Assembly (NCBI GenBank): GCA_003117195.1
Contig: BDSI01000040.1
Location: 310,658-374,657, forward strand
Reading direction: 5' to 3'
From: Eudorina sp. 2006-703-Eu-15
Lineage: Eukaryota > Chlorophyta > Chlorophyceae > Chlamydomonadales > Volvocaceae
Length of the DNA: 64,000 nucleotides
The position numbers and the translations under genes are program-made. Every line of letters starts with the position of its first letter. Within the stretch, counting starts at the first letter, position 1. Positions 50,996 to 63,900 of the stretch are shown piece by piece. The notes under the pieces were generated by a model, which did no database searches, was not told the origin of the DNA, and worked only from the letters and a program-made list of their open reading frames with translations.

Positions 50996-52179
50996 ATCGT
51001 CCCTTGCTGTCCGGGGGCCCCATATGGCGCCCTTACTCGTCCAGATCCCCGCCCCCACGGGTCGGGGGTCCAGCCCCGGGTCGCAGGGAATCTCCGTATG
51101 CGTTACAGGCTTGCAGCGCCCATCGGTCCCGGCCCTCTGGTACAGTTCAAGTGCGTGTGCGCGTATAATCGTTCCTACATCTCTGCCTCTGCCCCTCTCT
51201 CTCTCTGCCCCTCTCGCTCTCACTCCATCTCTCCCGGTGTCTCTTCCCGCCCGGTCGCTCCGCCGCCCCTCAACGGAGCGGGGCCCCACCGGCCGCGTTG
51301 GCGGTTGCGCCACGGGTGAACCGAGTCGTGGTGGGGGCCAGCTTGGGCTCGTGGCTGGGGCGCCCCGCAAACCCCACCCCCGCCATCACCTCACCTCCTC
51401 GCCACGCCCTACAATCCTCTCTCCCCCCCATCGCCACTACTCCCGCCAACTGCCAACCAGTCACCCTATAGCCTACACCCCAGGCTGCAATCTCTGACAG
51501 CTGCCACCCCGTGCTTCCGCGGGCCCACATGGCCGGACAGGGCAGGACAGGACAACGGAGAAAATTCCCTGGCCCCAGAGCCTCCGCGCAGGGTCTCAAC
51601 CCGGGAAAGCTTGTCCTCTGGGGGCAACCGAACGGCAACCGAACGGCCCAACCGAGCGGCCCAACCGAACCCAAACGACGTTGGACGCACAGCCCCCAGG
51701 GTGTGCCCGCTGGAGATCAACTTCCGTCGCCCGCCGGCGCGTGTAGTTTAAATTTTTCATCCCCGACAGCAGCCTTTTCAAATGTTGAGGTTTGGGAACG
51801 ATTCACTATTTAAATGATCCAAATGCCCTCCGCGAAAGTTCGCGCGCCGAGTGCGGCTTTGTGCGTGTGCGTGTGGGTTTTGCGGGACCGACCGACCGAT
51901 CGACCGACCGACCGACCGACCCCTTGTCGAGCGGAACGCTGTCCCCCAAGGCGGGTTTTCCTTCCCCCCAGACCACGCCCAGCGCCCCCCCTCCGCATGG
52001 GGGTGGCCGTATGGGTATTTCCCGACATGTCGCTCCAACCCATCTCTAGGGTCTCCCTCCCCTCCCCAAGCACCGGACACCCATACACACACACACGCTA
52101 TACACGCAACACAGACGATGTGTCCTCTGACGATGTCCCAATCACTGTGTTTTCCTCCTCCGGAGGGCGAAGCGCCCCT

Positions 52180-53152
52180 CTCCTCTTCTTCCCCCCTCCT
52201 CTTCCCCCCCTCCACATGGCGCATTGCAAAACCCCTATGGACTGCAAGGGGGGGGCGCTACCTTTGGGGAGCGCAGGCGGGCGGGGCACCAGCGGGGGTG
52301 GGTGCACTGATACCCCCTTCCCTCCCAGGACAGGCGAGCAGCTGCTGCTACCCCCCCCCTCCCCACCTTGATGGGTGCTCCGAAGCCGTACATCCAGGCC
52401 CGATCCCCGTGGCTCCTTCCTCCAACCGCAGAGAGGGCCCCAGTCCCGCAAGGCCCCCGACACGAAGGTGACCCACTTCCGCACCTACGCAGATGTACGA
52501 CAACCGCCGCGTAACGCCTGCGGCGACGTACCACGTGCCACGATCAAGTGCACCCTTTGCCGTACAACTAAATATTCAAAGCGATGTCACGGCGCAGGCC
52601 GAAGCAAAGCGCAACGCCGCGCTCGTTGTTTTCCATCTCGTACGTCCCGTACTTGCCGTACGTCAAGAGGTGTGCGCGTGGGCGACAGGACAGCCCGTGC
52701 CACCCGTGCCCACCCGTGCCCCCCCACCCCCCCCACCCCCCCACACACACCGACACACGGTCGAGCCACACGGGAGCCAAACGTTTCTCGAGGCTCCGTT
52801 TTCTCATACGCGCAGACACACGCACACAAGTTGCCCGCGGCGCCGTGCGGGCGATACTGCCGCACGCCATAATCACCGCTCACCTCACCTCACCGCGCAC
52901 CCCACCGCGCACCCCACCGCACGCCTCACCCCACCGCACGTCGCACATGAATGAGGAATCAATGAAGCGCCATGGCATGCATGGACGACATTGTACAGCG
53001 TTGGCGACACGGCGGTGTTCCCTTGTGAGTCCCCGCCCCCCACCCCACCCCACCCCGCGGGTCTCCCCCCTCGCCAGAGCGACAGTGGCCTCCGAGTCCG
53101 CACTCCCCGACAGCACCGCCCCAAGTGCCGCCAGCAGCACCCGCGGGTGCGG
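52180..53152 (-). CDS. Candidate exons of an unrecognised minus-strand gene
   Basis: Two stretches bounded by good splice sites look coding. One is 53152-53054: 33 codons PHPRVLLAALGAVLSGSADS EATVALARGETRG (printed in two pieces), after GGCCAG and before GTGGGG. The other is 52484-52367 (VRKWVTFVSGALRDWGPLCG..., after GCGTAG, before GTGGGG). Their phases are compatible with direct joining. A third piece from 52241 downwards (acceptor TTGCAG; HRGFAMRHVEGGKRR) also fits in phase. GTGGGG donors are used elsewhere in this window. In the second stretch another frame (GDRAWMYGFGAPIK) also ends at the donor, so the reading is uncertain. No family named; more exons may lie upstream to about 54 kb. 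Confidence 0.28.
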
Positions 53153-53295
53153 CTGGCCCCACCCCACCCCACCCAAATCGAACCCAAACGAACCCAAACG
53201 AACCCAAACGAACCCAAAATGAATCCAAAACGAACCGAACCGGGCATATACCCGGGCCGCACCGCACCCCACCCACGGAAGCCGTCTCGTCGCAT

Positions 53296-53380
53296 GTCAG
53301 TCAGTCAGTCAGTCAGTCAGTCAGTCAGTCAGTCAGTCAGTCAGTCAGTCAGTCAGTCAGTCAGTCAGTCAGTCAGTCAG
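53296..53380. repeat. GTCA tetranucleotide tandem
   Basis: About 21 perfect GTCA units. Confidence 0.98.
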
Positions 53381-53927
53381 TGACGGATAAATGGGCCCCC
53401 CAGTGAGGTGAGGTTGAGGGGGAGGTGGTCGCATCCGTGCAACCCGAAGGGCGGCAGCCCGCCAGCCCCAAGCCAAGTGAAGCCCATCTGCCGCCCACGC
53501 GTCCGGGCCCGCACCCTCCCGCCAGCCATGACCAGAGGCCGCCATGCCGGTTTGTAAATCAAATAATGTTGCCCTATCACTCCTACTTCTCCTCCTCCTC
53601 CTCCTCCTCCTCCTACGACGACGACGACCACTGTCATGTCAGGCGCTGTTCAGCTCAATCGAGCGCCTGACGCCCCATCGTGTGTGTGTGTGCCGCCGGG
53701 TGTGTGTGTGTGTGTGTGTGTGTTCGGGTGTGTGCGGGTGTGTGTGCGTGCCGCCGGGTGGGTTAGGGTGTTGGTCGGGGGCAGAGCCGGCACCGCAGTC
53801 ACCATCGTGTGCAGCCCTCGGGGGCAGTGCGCACAGACCGTCGCTGGCAAGGATGATCCGCGGGAGGACGAGGGCGATGAGTGAGGGACACCGCTCCCGC
53901 CATTGCCTCGGATGCCCGCAGTGCCGC

Positions 53928-53976
53928 ATCACATCACATCACATCACATCACATCACATCACATCACATCACATCA
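53928..53976. repeat. ACATC pentanucleotide tandem
   Basis: About ten perfect ACATC units. Confidence 0.98.
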
Positions 53977-56900
53977 CGTTAACAGCACATCGCATCCAAC
54001 GCCCGCTCGCGCAGGGCTTTAGTTTTGTTATCAACGTTTCTACCCCAACCCCAGCACCAACCCCTACGCGATGGAAGCCCCTCACGAGTGCGCGCGCCAA
54101 GTACCTCGAATCGGAGCGCCTCCCTCTCATACCTAATCACGACAAGTACGACCGGTACGTATTGATATGGACCAGTACGGACCAGTACGGACCAGTACCA
54201 GCGCCCCCACTGCGACACCTGCTCGCGAATTAATTTCCAGCACCACAACCCTCCGCGCTCTTCTGACTCTCTCCCGAGCGCGCGCGCGCGCCTGCACATC
54301 TACCGAAGCCATTTCGCCGCCATCGCGTTTGCGAGCACCGTCACGCCCCGCTAATGCGGCCCCGAGCCAGCCAGGTCCCCCGCCGCCGGCCCCGCCGCCG
54401 CCCCCGCCCCCGCCGCTGCTGCCGCCGCTGCTGCCGCCGCTGCTGCTGCGGAGCGCCCTCTGCGGCATCCACCGAACCGCGAACCCCGCTGCGGCCTTCA
54501 GCCCCGACCCCGAGCGCCGCCTCCGCCGCCTCCGCACCTATCGTCGCCTGTGGCCCCCCCTCCCCCGAATACATATGACCAGCGATGCGAAGCAGCTGAC
54601 TGTTATCACCACCAACACCATCATTACCAGCAGCATCATCACCGGCGGCAGCGGCGGCGGCGCAGCTGTCCTTCGTGACGCTGCTCCGCCGCCCACCCAC
54701 CCGCCCGCCCGGCCCCAGGTCCAGGCAACCAGGCGCCGAGGCAGATCCACACACACACACACACATAGACACACACACACACACATTTACGCCTGTTACG
54801 CTGGACTCCGCTTCTCGCGGCTCAGTTCTCTTTCACACACACACCCCGGGCTTCTCATTAAACACACACACACACACACACACACACACCAATGACCCGG
54901 TAACAAGCCCCGATAAGGCCCACATACGACTGCCACCGCAAACTCCGTCGCGGTATGCGATGCGATGCGAACATGCGATGCAGCACACATAAGAGGTGGG
55001 ACGCGGCTGCGCGCTGCTGCCACCAATCCGGCGCCTGCCGGCCCGGCCCCACCCGGCCCGCCCCACCCGGCCCGGCCCCAACCGGCCCGGCCCCACCCCA
55101 ACGCACCACCACCACCACCACCACCACCGACCGGCCCGGGTCACAATGACCAGTGACAACCACACACCACACACGGCGCACCCACCCACCCACCCACCCA
55201 CCCCACCCCGCCAACGCACACCCTGCCACACCACACGGCACGGTCCAAACAGGCAGCAGACACAACAAGCAGCAGCAACCCCAGAACCAGCAGAGAAGCG
55301 GCAGCGGGCGTCCGCGCTCGCCGTGTGGGCGGCCAAGTCCGGCCCGACGACGACGACGACGCCACAACGCTGGACTCGACCCGGCCCAACTCCCCTCGTC
55401 AGGGCTGTGTAGGTTCTCCAAAGCCGACCCGGCCCGGGGAGGGCCAACGACGGAGGGCAGGGGCACACACGGAGGCACAAACCAAACCCCCCCCACACAC
55501 ATGCGCATACCCGAGCGTGTGAACAGAGGGTGTGAGAGGAGACATACACACATGCGCCCACACACACACACACACGTACGCACATACACACACGCGCGCC
55601 TTCCAAGCGCGCGCGCGCGCGCGCCGACGCGAGCGGCAGCCAGTGCTGTTCGGATGACGACGACGACGAAAGGGCGCAAGGGGGGGTTCCAGACAGTGTC
55701 CGCAGTTCTCCGCCTGCACCTGCAATCAATCAATGGTGGGTGCCTTCAATGCCCCGCACTCAAGCGGCCCCTCGGTGCCGCCTCGCCGCCCTCCCGCCCT
55801 CCTTCCTGCTTCCGGGCGGGAAGCGCTTCCGCTTTCCACCCCACACGGCCCTGCCGTTGCCGCCCTGCTCCCTGCTCCCTGCAGGCGTTTCGGGCGTCCC
55901 GTGGTTCCAGCGGCCGCCTGCCGCCTCCCTGCCGACAGCGGACCGCCGCAACCCTCCCCTTACCGCCCTGCTCCTTCCTCCGCCTCTTGTCCGCGGTCGC
56001 CTCTTCTCCGCCTACTCCTCCTCTTCCTCCTCCTCCTCCTCCTCCTCCTCCTCGTCTTCCTCTTCCTCCTCTTCCTCATTGACATTTCAGCCGCGATGCT
56101 GTGTGCCGCCGGGGACCCACACCCAAATGACCCGGAAAGGGGGGGGCCGGAGACGAAACACAATGCGCCGCTGCGCTCGCTCCGAGACCACCCACAGCCC
56201 CACACCGCCGCGCACTCTCCGCCCCTCCGGCCCCGGGCGGGCAGGCAGTTCTTCGGATGCATCCACTTGAGCGCGCCGCCCTCGTGACCCACACCCGTGT
56301 CCTCCGTGCCCTCCGTGTCCCTGTTGTTGCCCGCGTTGCTGCTCTGGTTGTCCTGGTCGTCGCTGCCGTCATGCCGACCGGACGACAGCGGCACTGCCCC
56401 GCGGCCCCGCACCGCACCGAGGGCCTTATCGCCCCCCCCCGCCCGCCCCCGCCCCAGCAGTTCGAGGTGCCAGAGCAGCAGCAGCCGCAACAGCAGGCGG
56501 GTCAACCCCACCCCCACCCCACGCCACCCCGTAAAACACCAACCGCACAAAACACACCCTCGACACACACACACATACGTTTGGGCGCCATTCGGCACCT
56601 CGCATGTCACGCACTCCTGTTCTGCCTGCTTAAATAACACACATACACACACCGCATGCCCCTCGTGACAGGCTCCCGGCCAATTCAGCGGATAGACCTC
56701 TCAATTCTTCCGCCCTGCGCATCGCCGCCAGCGCCACGTCAGCCGCCACGTCAGCTGCCAGCCGCCACGTCAGCTGCCCCCGGACCAGGCCCTGGGTTGG
56801 GAAGCACCCATGCTGTACGACCCGACCATACCCGACCCGACCATACCCGACACCTGCCCACCCACCTTCCTATACCAGACTGCAGGTGCTCTTAACATCC

Positions 56901-57160
56901 CCCCCCCCACACACACACAAATAGCCCCCCCACGTGGCCAGATCATTCGCGCGGTCATCCCCTCGGCCCCGCCGCCCCCCCGCCCATTGCGGCGCCCGGG
57001 CAGTGGAGGGCCCCCCTGCCCCTCCCCCCGGGTTGGACTGGCGTAACGGAGCCCCCTCCGGTAACTCACCCCGGCCCCCGCCCCATACAAATACTGTTGT
57101 GTCACGGCCGCCCTCAACGCACATCACTTTCGGGCAGGGTTCTTAACTGTCCGCGCTTCC

Positions 57161-57197
<37 letters not shown>

Positions 57198-57205
57198 CCC
57201 ACTCA

Positions 57206-60200
57206 TTAAAGACACACGACCCACCCCCTCTCACACACACAAGGGCGCTCAGGTGCTGGCCGTGGGGGCGCAGGCCGCTGCGGCTGCCCCCGTGCCGTTG
57301 GCCGCTGACCCTGTCCCCGGGGGGTCAGGGGTGGCGGCGGGGGCGGGGGCGGCGGCGGCGGCGGGGCTCCCCCCTCGACCTCCTGCCTGGAGCGTAACAC
57401 CATGTCGTCCACCTACACATACACAACAGCCGGGGGGGAGGAGGGAGAGGGGGCGGGGGCGGGGGTCAAGGGGAAGATGAGGGGAAGGGAACGGGCGGGG
57501 CGGCAGGTTTGCAGCAAGGGGGGGGGGCCGCCGAACCTGGGAAGGGCCGCTCCGGGCCTTCTTCCCCGCGCCGGAAAGCACACGACGAGACACTACCTTG
57601 CGGTCCCCCGCACAGCAGCCGCCGCGGCAGCCCCGGGAGCAGGCAACGCAGCGCCACAACACGGCCGCTGCACAAAGGCGGCCGCATCCCACCCACCCAC
57701 GAACCCACCCGGCCACCCATCCACCCCCTACCCCCCACCCCAACCCACCTGCAGCACCCACTGCTCCGAGTCGGGCGACGGCCCCGCCACCCGCATCGGC
57801 ACCTCCGTCGGCAGCTGGCACAGCGCCCACAGCAGCAGCCCCAGCGGGTCGCGGGGGGCCGCCCGCGGCACCGCCAGCGCCTCCGCCTCCTCCCCTCCGG
57901 CGACGCCGCCGGCGCGGCTGCTCCCGTGCGTGAGCGCCCCACGGCCCCCCGCCGCCGCCGCCGCCGCCGCCGCCGCGGCCTCCGTGGCGGACCCGGTCTC
58001 CGAGAGGGTGGGGCGGCGGACGGTGGGCGCGGGGCCGCCCCGGCGCTGCTGCCGCAGGGCCATCTCCAGCTCGTCGCTCTCCTCCGTCATACCGCTCAGC
58101 TGGGGGGTCCAGGGGGGGGGAGGGTATAGGACAAGTGGGTTGACGAGGGGGGCCGGGGCCGTCAGGGAGGTCAGGGAGGTGTCAGGGGTGAAATTGGCGG
58201 ACGGACCTCAGCGGGAGAGGGGGCGAGGTGGTGGAGGTGGTGGAGGTGGTGGTGGTGGTGGTGGTGGACGCGGGCGGGGACCCAACCCCCTGGGCCCCCG
58301 GGTGGTGGTGGTGGTGGTTGAGCCGACATGGACGACAACCCCCCACCCACCCACACACACGCCCGCACAGCCGCACACGCACCAGGCTGCCGCAGCGCTC
58401 CGGCGGCCCATGGGTCGGCGCCAGCAGCTGTCGCAGCCGCTCCACCACGTCCGGGAAGCTGGGCCGAAGGTGGGGGTCCTGCGGTGACCACCGGCCAGCA
58501 GCCATCTCATGTCAGACAGCCAACCACACACACACACACACAGGTCAAGTATCTAGGGTATTTGGTACGTATCATGGGACATGTGTGTGTTCGCCTCCCC
58601 CTTCGGCCCTCCCCTCCATCCCCCCCGCGCACACACACACACACACACAGCATTTCTCCTTGCTAACACACACACAGCCCCCCCTGCCCCCCCTGCCCCC
58701 CCCCTGCCCCCCCCGCCCCCCCCACCGTGTGCCAGCAGTCCTCCGCCAGCGCCACCAGGTCGGTGGGAGCGCCCTCGGGCCACACGGGCCGCTCCCCGCG
58801 CACACACACCGCCTCCACCACCTCGTGGGGGGCCTGGCCGCGGTAGGGGGAATCCTGAGGGGCCAGGGAGGGGGCCAGGGAGGGGAGAGCGAGTAAGGGG
58901 AGGGGCCAGGGAGGGGAGAGCGAGTAAGGGGAGGGGCCAGGGAGGGGAGAGCGAGTAAGGGGAGGGGCCAGGGAGGGGAGCAGCCCCCGGGCCCCCCTCC
59001 TATCAATTAATCAATCGAAACCGCCGGCTCCGCTCCTATCCCCCCAGTCAGCCAACCCCCCCTACCCCCCCCCCCACACACACACCCCATACACACCCCC
59101 ATACACACACCCCACCCCCCACCCCACCGTGGTGTACAGCTCCCACAGCACCACCCCGAAGCTGAAGACGTCGGTGGCCAGGCTGAACACCGTGTCCTTC
59201 ATGGCCTCAGGCGGCATGTGAGACACGGTGCCGTGGATACCCTGCCGCATCTCGTCCTCCCCGGGGGCCAGCACCATGGCCAGACCGAAGTCCGCCACCT
59301 TGGCGGTGAAGCCGTGCGGCCGGTCGCTGCTGGCCTCCACCTTCTGGAGCAGCACGTTCTCGGCCTTGGGAGGGGGGCGGAGGGGAGGGCAGGGGGATGA
59401 AGGGGGATGTAGGAAATGGGTAGAGGGTTTACGTGGCCCAACTGGGGGACAACGGGGAGGGGACGGGGGGGTTGTAGCGGTCCTTCCCGGGTCGCCCGCC
59501 ATTCGCTACACATACAACCATGCACGGTCCTACGTTGCTCAATATGCACATACTTGTCACGTCCTACTTCAACGGCGAAACGTCGGCCAACCGGACAACC
59601 ACTACACCCAATCGGTGATTTACCGCGATTCTTTCGCTGTCGTTCTTGACAAAAGGGGGGTAATTGGAGGTTGGTAGGCCTGCACCGACACCGTGGGTGC
59701 CCCTCAGCCCTCCAGTTTCCGGTACCCCTCCCCCCCCCGCCCCCCCCACGCCCCCCCCGCCCCTCCATACCTTGAGATCCGCGTGTATGATCCGGAGGGC
59801 CGCCAGGTGCTTCATCCCGTTGGCGATGTCCAGTGCCACTCGGTACAGCAGCGTCAGGGCGTCATCGGCCGGGGAGGGGCTGCGGGGGAAGGGGGGGCGG
59901 GTTGGGCAAAAGGGACAGGTTGGGCAGGCAGGGGGGCGGGCAGAGCGGGCAGGAGCGTAGCAGTCTCAGGCAAGTCGGCTCTGGCGGCATTTGGAGGCCG
60001 GGGCGGGGGGGCGGGGGGGGGATGGGCAGGAGGCCGGGGTGAGGCACTGCCGTCGGCCCCCCCGAGGGCCCTCTCCCCCCCCCCGATCCGATCCAACCCG
60101 ATCCGATCTGAGCAATGTCGCACCCCGGGGAGGGGGGGGGTCCATCACCAGAACCCCCCCCCCCAGCTGCAAGCCCTCACCCTGCGCCCTCACCCCCATC

Positions 60201-60869
60201 TCATGTCAATGAAGAAAGCGAATCCGCGAAAAGTCGCCGGACGGGTGGCGGTAGTAGTCCCGCAGCCCCCACACACACCACCACGGCCTTTCCCGCGCGG
60301 CTGCGGCCGCGGTCTTGCAGCCCGGGCTCCTCAACTTCCGGATCCTCCCGGCACCACCCGGCCCTGCCCTCTTTTGCCCTCCCTGCCCCTTTCCTTTCTC
60401 GTGTTTCCAGTGCAGCATGTTGAGCGCTGTGTGGAGTCGCGGCGGCGGCCCCCTCTCGCCCCTGCCTCCCTCCCTCCCTCCCTCCTCCCTCTCCCCTACC
60501 CCTCCGTCTACCCGTCTCCTACATGCCCCTCCCGCCTCCCTCCCTCCCTCCCGCCTCCCTCCCTCCCTTCCGTCCCCCTCCCTCCCTCCCGTCCCTCCCT
60601 CCCTCCCCTCCTCCCTCCCTCCCCTCCGTCCCCTCCCCCTCCCTCCCTCCCTCCTCCTCCCTCCCGTCCCTCCCCTCCCTCCCTCCCGTCCCCTCCCTCC
60701 CTCCCGTCCCCCTCCCTCCCCCCCTCCCTCCCTCCCGTCCCTCCCTCCCTCCCGTCCCGTCCCTCCTCCCTCCCTCCCTCCCTCCCTCCCTCCCTCCCGT
60801 CCCCCTCCCTCCCTCCGTCCCCCTCCCTCCCTCCCGTCCCCCTCCCTCCCTCCCGTCCCCCTCCCTCCC

Positions 60870-60914
<45 letters not shown>

Positions 60915-63900
60915 CTCCCTCCCGTCCCCCTCCCCCCTTCCCTCCCGTCCCCCTCCCTCCCTCCCGTCCCCCTCCGGGGCTCACCCGACCCAGGCCGCCA
61001 GTCCGTGCTTCCGCTTGCTGACCGCGTCCTTCAGCGTCCCCAGCTCGCAGAACTCCTGAACCATCACCGTCATGAAGCGCTGACGACCGCCGCGGCCACC
61101 CATGCCGCCGCCTCGGCCCAGCTTGGCCGCCAGGCGCCCCGGCTGCAAGCTGCCCGTACAGGCGTCGTACGTCAGTACGATATTGGGGTGCAGCAGCATG
61201 CGAGACACGCACGCCTCCACCCGGGCCAGTCGGCCGCGCTCCTTCTCCTTGCCGAGCACCCCCGTGCCGTGCTCGATCAGCTTGACCACCACCTGTACGA
61301 CATACAAGTACGACACAAGTACGACAGCATGGACGGCGAGGGCCGCAAGCGCACGGCCGACGTGGATATGTGTGTACAAGTCGGCACGACTGGGGGCTCG
61401 GACGCGGACCACCCCTAGCCACCCGCCACCCCACCCCCCCACCCCCCACCCCAGTCCCCGCGGGACCGCAGTACGGGGGGGGAGGGGGAGGGGGGGTTTA
61501 TAGGAAATTGGTGGGGGGGGGGGCGGCACAGCTGTAAACCCGGAGTCACACGTCAATCTCGAAACGAATTTGGAAATGAACATCAGGAATGAACTCCCGG
61601 GTCTACATTTGTGGAGTGGTAGTGGGGCTAGGGTATGTGTGTGGGCGGTGGTGGATGTGGATGTGGATGTATGTGTCATGGTGCCCGGGTCCAACCGCCC
61701 GCCAGCTGACCGCCCGCCTGTCGTACCTTGGTATCGTACAGTCTCCCGTGGTACACCATGCCCATGCTTCCAAAGCCCAGCACCTTATCGATGTTGATCT
61801 GCGGCAGTGAGGGCAGTGAGGGCAGTGGGGGGTGAGGGCAGTGAGGGCAGTTGGGGGGGTGAGGGCAGTGAGGGCAGTGGGGGGGGAGGGCAGTGAGGGC
61901 AGGGGGGGAGGGCAGTGAGGGCAGGGGGGGGAGGGCAGTGAGGGCAGGGGGGGAGGGCAGTGAGGGCAGGGGGGGAAGGGCAGTGAGGGCAGGGAGGGAG
62001 GGATAAAGGAAACTGGTAGACATATTCATACTGCGCTGCAGCCAGAGCAAGAGCAAATACACAGGGAGGGCGGGCGGGCGGGCGGGCGGGCGGGCGGGAG
62101 GGAGGGGAGCGCGAGGTAGGCAGGGCAAGGGGCGCGGGGGCATATGGGGTAGGGTTCGGTCGGTAAAATCAACAACATGACAAGGGCGCCTGATCGTCCC
62201 CTTCCTTTGAGCGGTTCTTCTTCAACGCTAAACCCCCGCATTGATTTCCGCGTCACGCGCTGCGCCGATCCCCCCTTATTGTCAATAATGACAGCGAAAC
62301 CGACCCCCCCGCCGACCCCGCCCCTCCTCCAGGGCGCCCCACCTCCTCCAGCAGCACCCCCCGCTCGTCCTGCTGCCGCCGGTTGGCCAACACCGCCTCC
62401 TCCACCTCCGCCTCCACCGCGTCGTTACCCGACAACGCAGCGCCCGCCGACAGCTTCGACGGCTGCCGGATCGTCGACGGCGCCGCCGTCGGCCGGAACC
62501 CGCCGCCGCCCGCGCCGCTGAACCCCGCAACCGCGCCGCTGCCGACGCCGGCGACGCCGCCGCCGCTGTTTATCCGTACGACGACGCTCCGTGTGGCGTT
62601 GGATCCGCTGACCAGTACGGACGGGCTGCGGGAGACGACGCTGGTGCGGGTGCGCTCCAGGGACTGCTGCTGCTGCTGCGCCGCCACCACCGCCGCCGCG
62701 GCGGCGGTGAGGTCCTCCGTGCTGTTCAGGAGCAGCGCCGAGGCGGCGTCGGTCAGACTGCCCGCGCTTTCACAAACGCTGAGGACGCTGAGGGTGGTGT
62801 TACTGGTCTGGCGGCTGAGCCCCGGCGAGGCGGCGGCGGTCCTGCCGGCGGCGGCGACCAGCGCCGTCGTGTCGGGGTTGTTGTACGGCAGCAGCGGCAT
62901 GGACAGCCTCGCGGCGATGACGGAGCGCGGGACAGGGACGGGGACGGGGACGACGGCGCCGCCGGCGCCGCCGCCTGCAACGTTGGCGCCGCCGGCGGTC
63001 CCATCGCCGGACCGCGGCGGCGAAGAGGACCGAGAGGACACAGCAGCGTCACCGCCGCCGCCGGCGCCGCCGGCTGCGGCTGCTGCAGCATCGACGTTGC
63101 CGGCTCCGTCGGCGCCCGCTGCTGCGGCGGCGGCGGCGGCCGTGTTCAGGACCGCCAGGAGCCCCGCCGAGGGCCCGGTCTCGCCTTCAATGAGTGGGTC
63201 AATGGGGCCATTCTGGCTGGGCGAGGGGCTGGGCAGCTGCAGCGCCAGGGCCGCCCGGTCGGCTGCGCCCGACGCCGCCGTCTCCCAGTGCCGGGTGTGG
63301 TGGTGCAGGTTCTGCGCCGACAGCGGCGCCGGCGCGGCGGCCGACGTCGCCGACGACGTGGAGGACGCCGTCGGCGAGGCGAGCACCGGCCCCGCCAGGG
63401 CGCCTGAGCTGTTCTGCCCCGACGCGAGCACGGCGTTGTCGGTCTGGGAGGAATGACCCGCGGGTCGCTCGCGGCTGCGATCGCGCTCGCGCTCCGGCAG
63501 GACAGGGTCCGCCAGCGGCGGCACCGGGATGTCGTCGGCGGCGGCGGCGCGCTTCGCCGCGCCGGCAGCGACCTGGAAAGGCGACATGTGCTCGGGAATC
63601 GACCCCAGCTGCGGCGCCTTGGCCGCGGGTCGCGTCGTCGGCGAAGGCGGCGCCGCCACCACCGGCGGAGGCACGATTGGCGCTGCGAAGCGGAAGCTGG
63701 CGGCCTTCCCCGGGCCGTGGTGGTGGTGATGATGATCACGCAGACGACGGAGGGCGGACCCGCCGCCCGCACTTGGCTGCAGGCTGCGCGCCCTCGCCGC
63801 CTCGTCGGACAGCAGCTCGAGGAGCTCCTGGTCCGAGTCGGAGACGTCGCCGCCGCCGCTGCCGCCGCCGCTGGCGCCGTTGCTGGCGGCGCCGGCGGCG

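Larger units (their letters stand above)
47901..51777. other. Lower-GC intergenic region
   Basis: No exon recognised. From 47830 to 50300 the DNA is distinctly less GC-rich. Contents include a TGATACATATG-like stretch near 48630 and GGGTGGGTGGGCGGG runs (49480-49590). There is a ~38 bp tandem unit GGGTTGTCATACGCCCCAGG (49905-49990), a family-B element (49870-49900) and dispersed repeat D (50934-50995). Confidence 0.5.
53153..57205. other. Repeat-rich region without recognised gene
   Basis: Contents include CGAACCCAAA repeats (53176-53219) and a GTCA tandem (53296-53380). An ACATC pentanucleotide tandem lies at 53928-53976 and a GGACCAGTAC triple repeat at 54169-54198. CA runs lie near 54748-54890, 55557-55590 and 57162-57194, and a GCGC run at 55609-55624. 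CTC repeats run from 56023 to 56053. A CGACCATACCCGACCC repeat lies at 56820-56850. A minus-strand stretch 56420-56265 reads as an Asp/Asn/Gln-rich frame (GRHDGSDDQDNQSSNAGNN...) that could be an exon, but no splice partners are evident. Confidence 0.5.

Noticed and set aside
53296..53976. Regular repeats that could suggest a CRISPR array
   Set aside because: They are pure tetra- and pentanucleotide tandems without spacers, in a eukaryotic genome.
59693..61021. 442-codon plus-strand ORF, Pro/Ser/Leu-rich
   Set aside because: It arises from the CCCTCCCTCCCGTC minisatellite in a kinase intron and is antisense to kinase exons.
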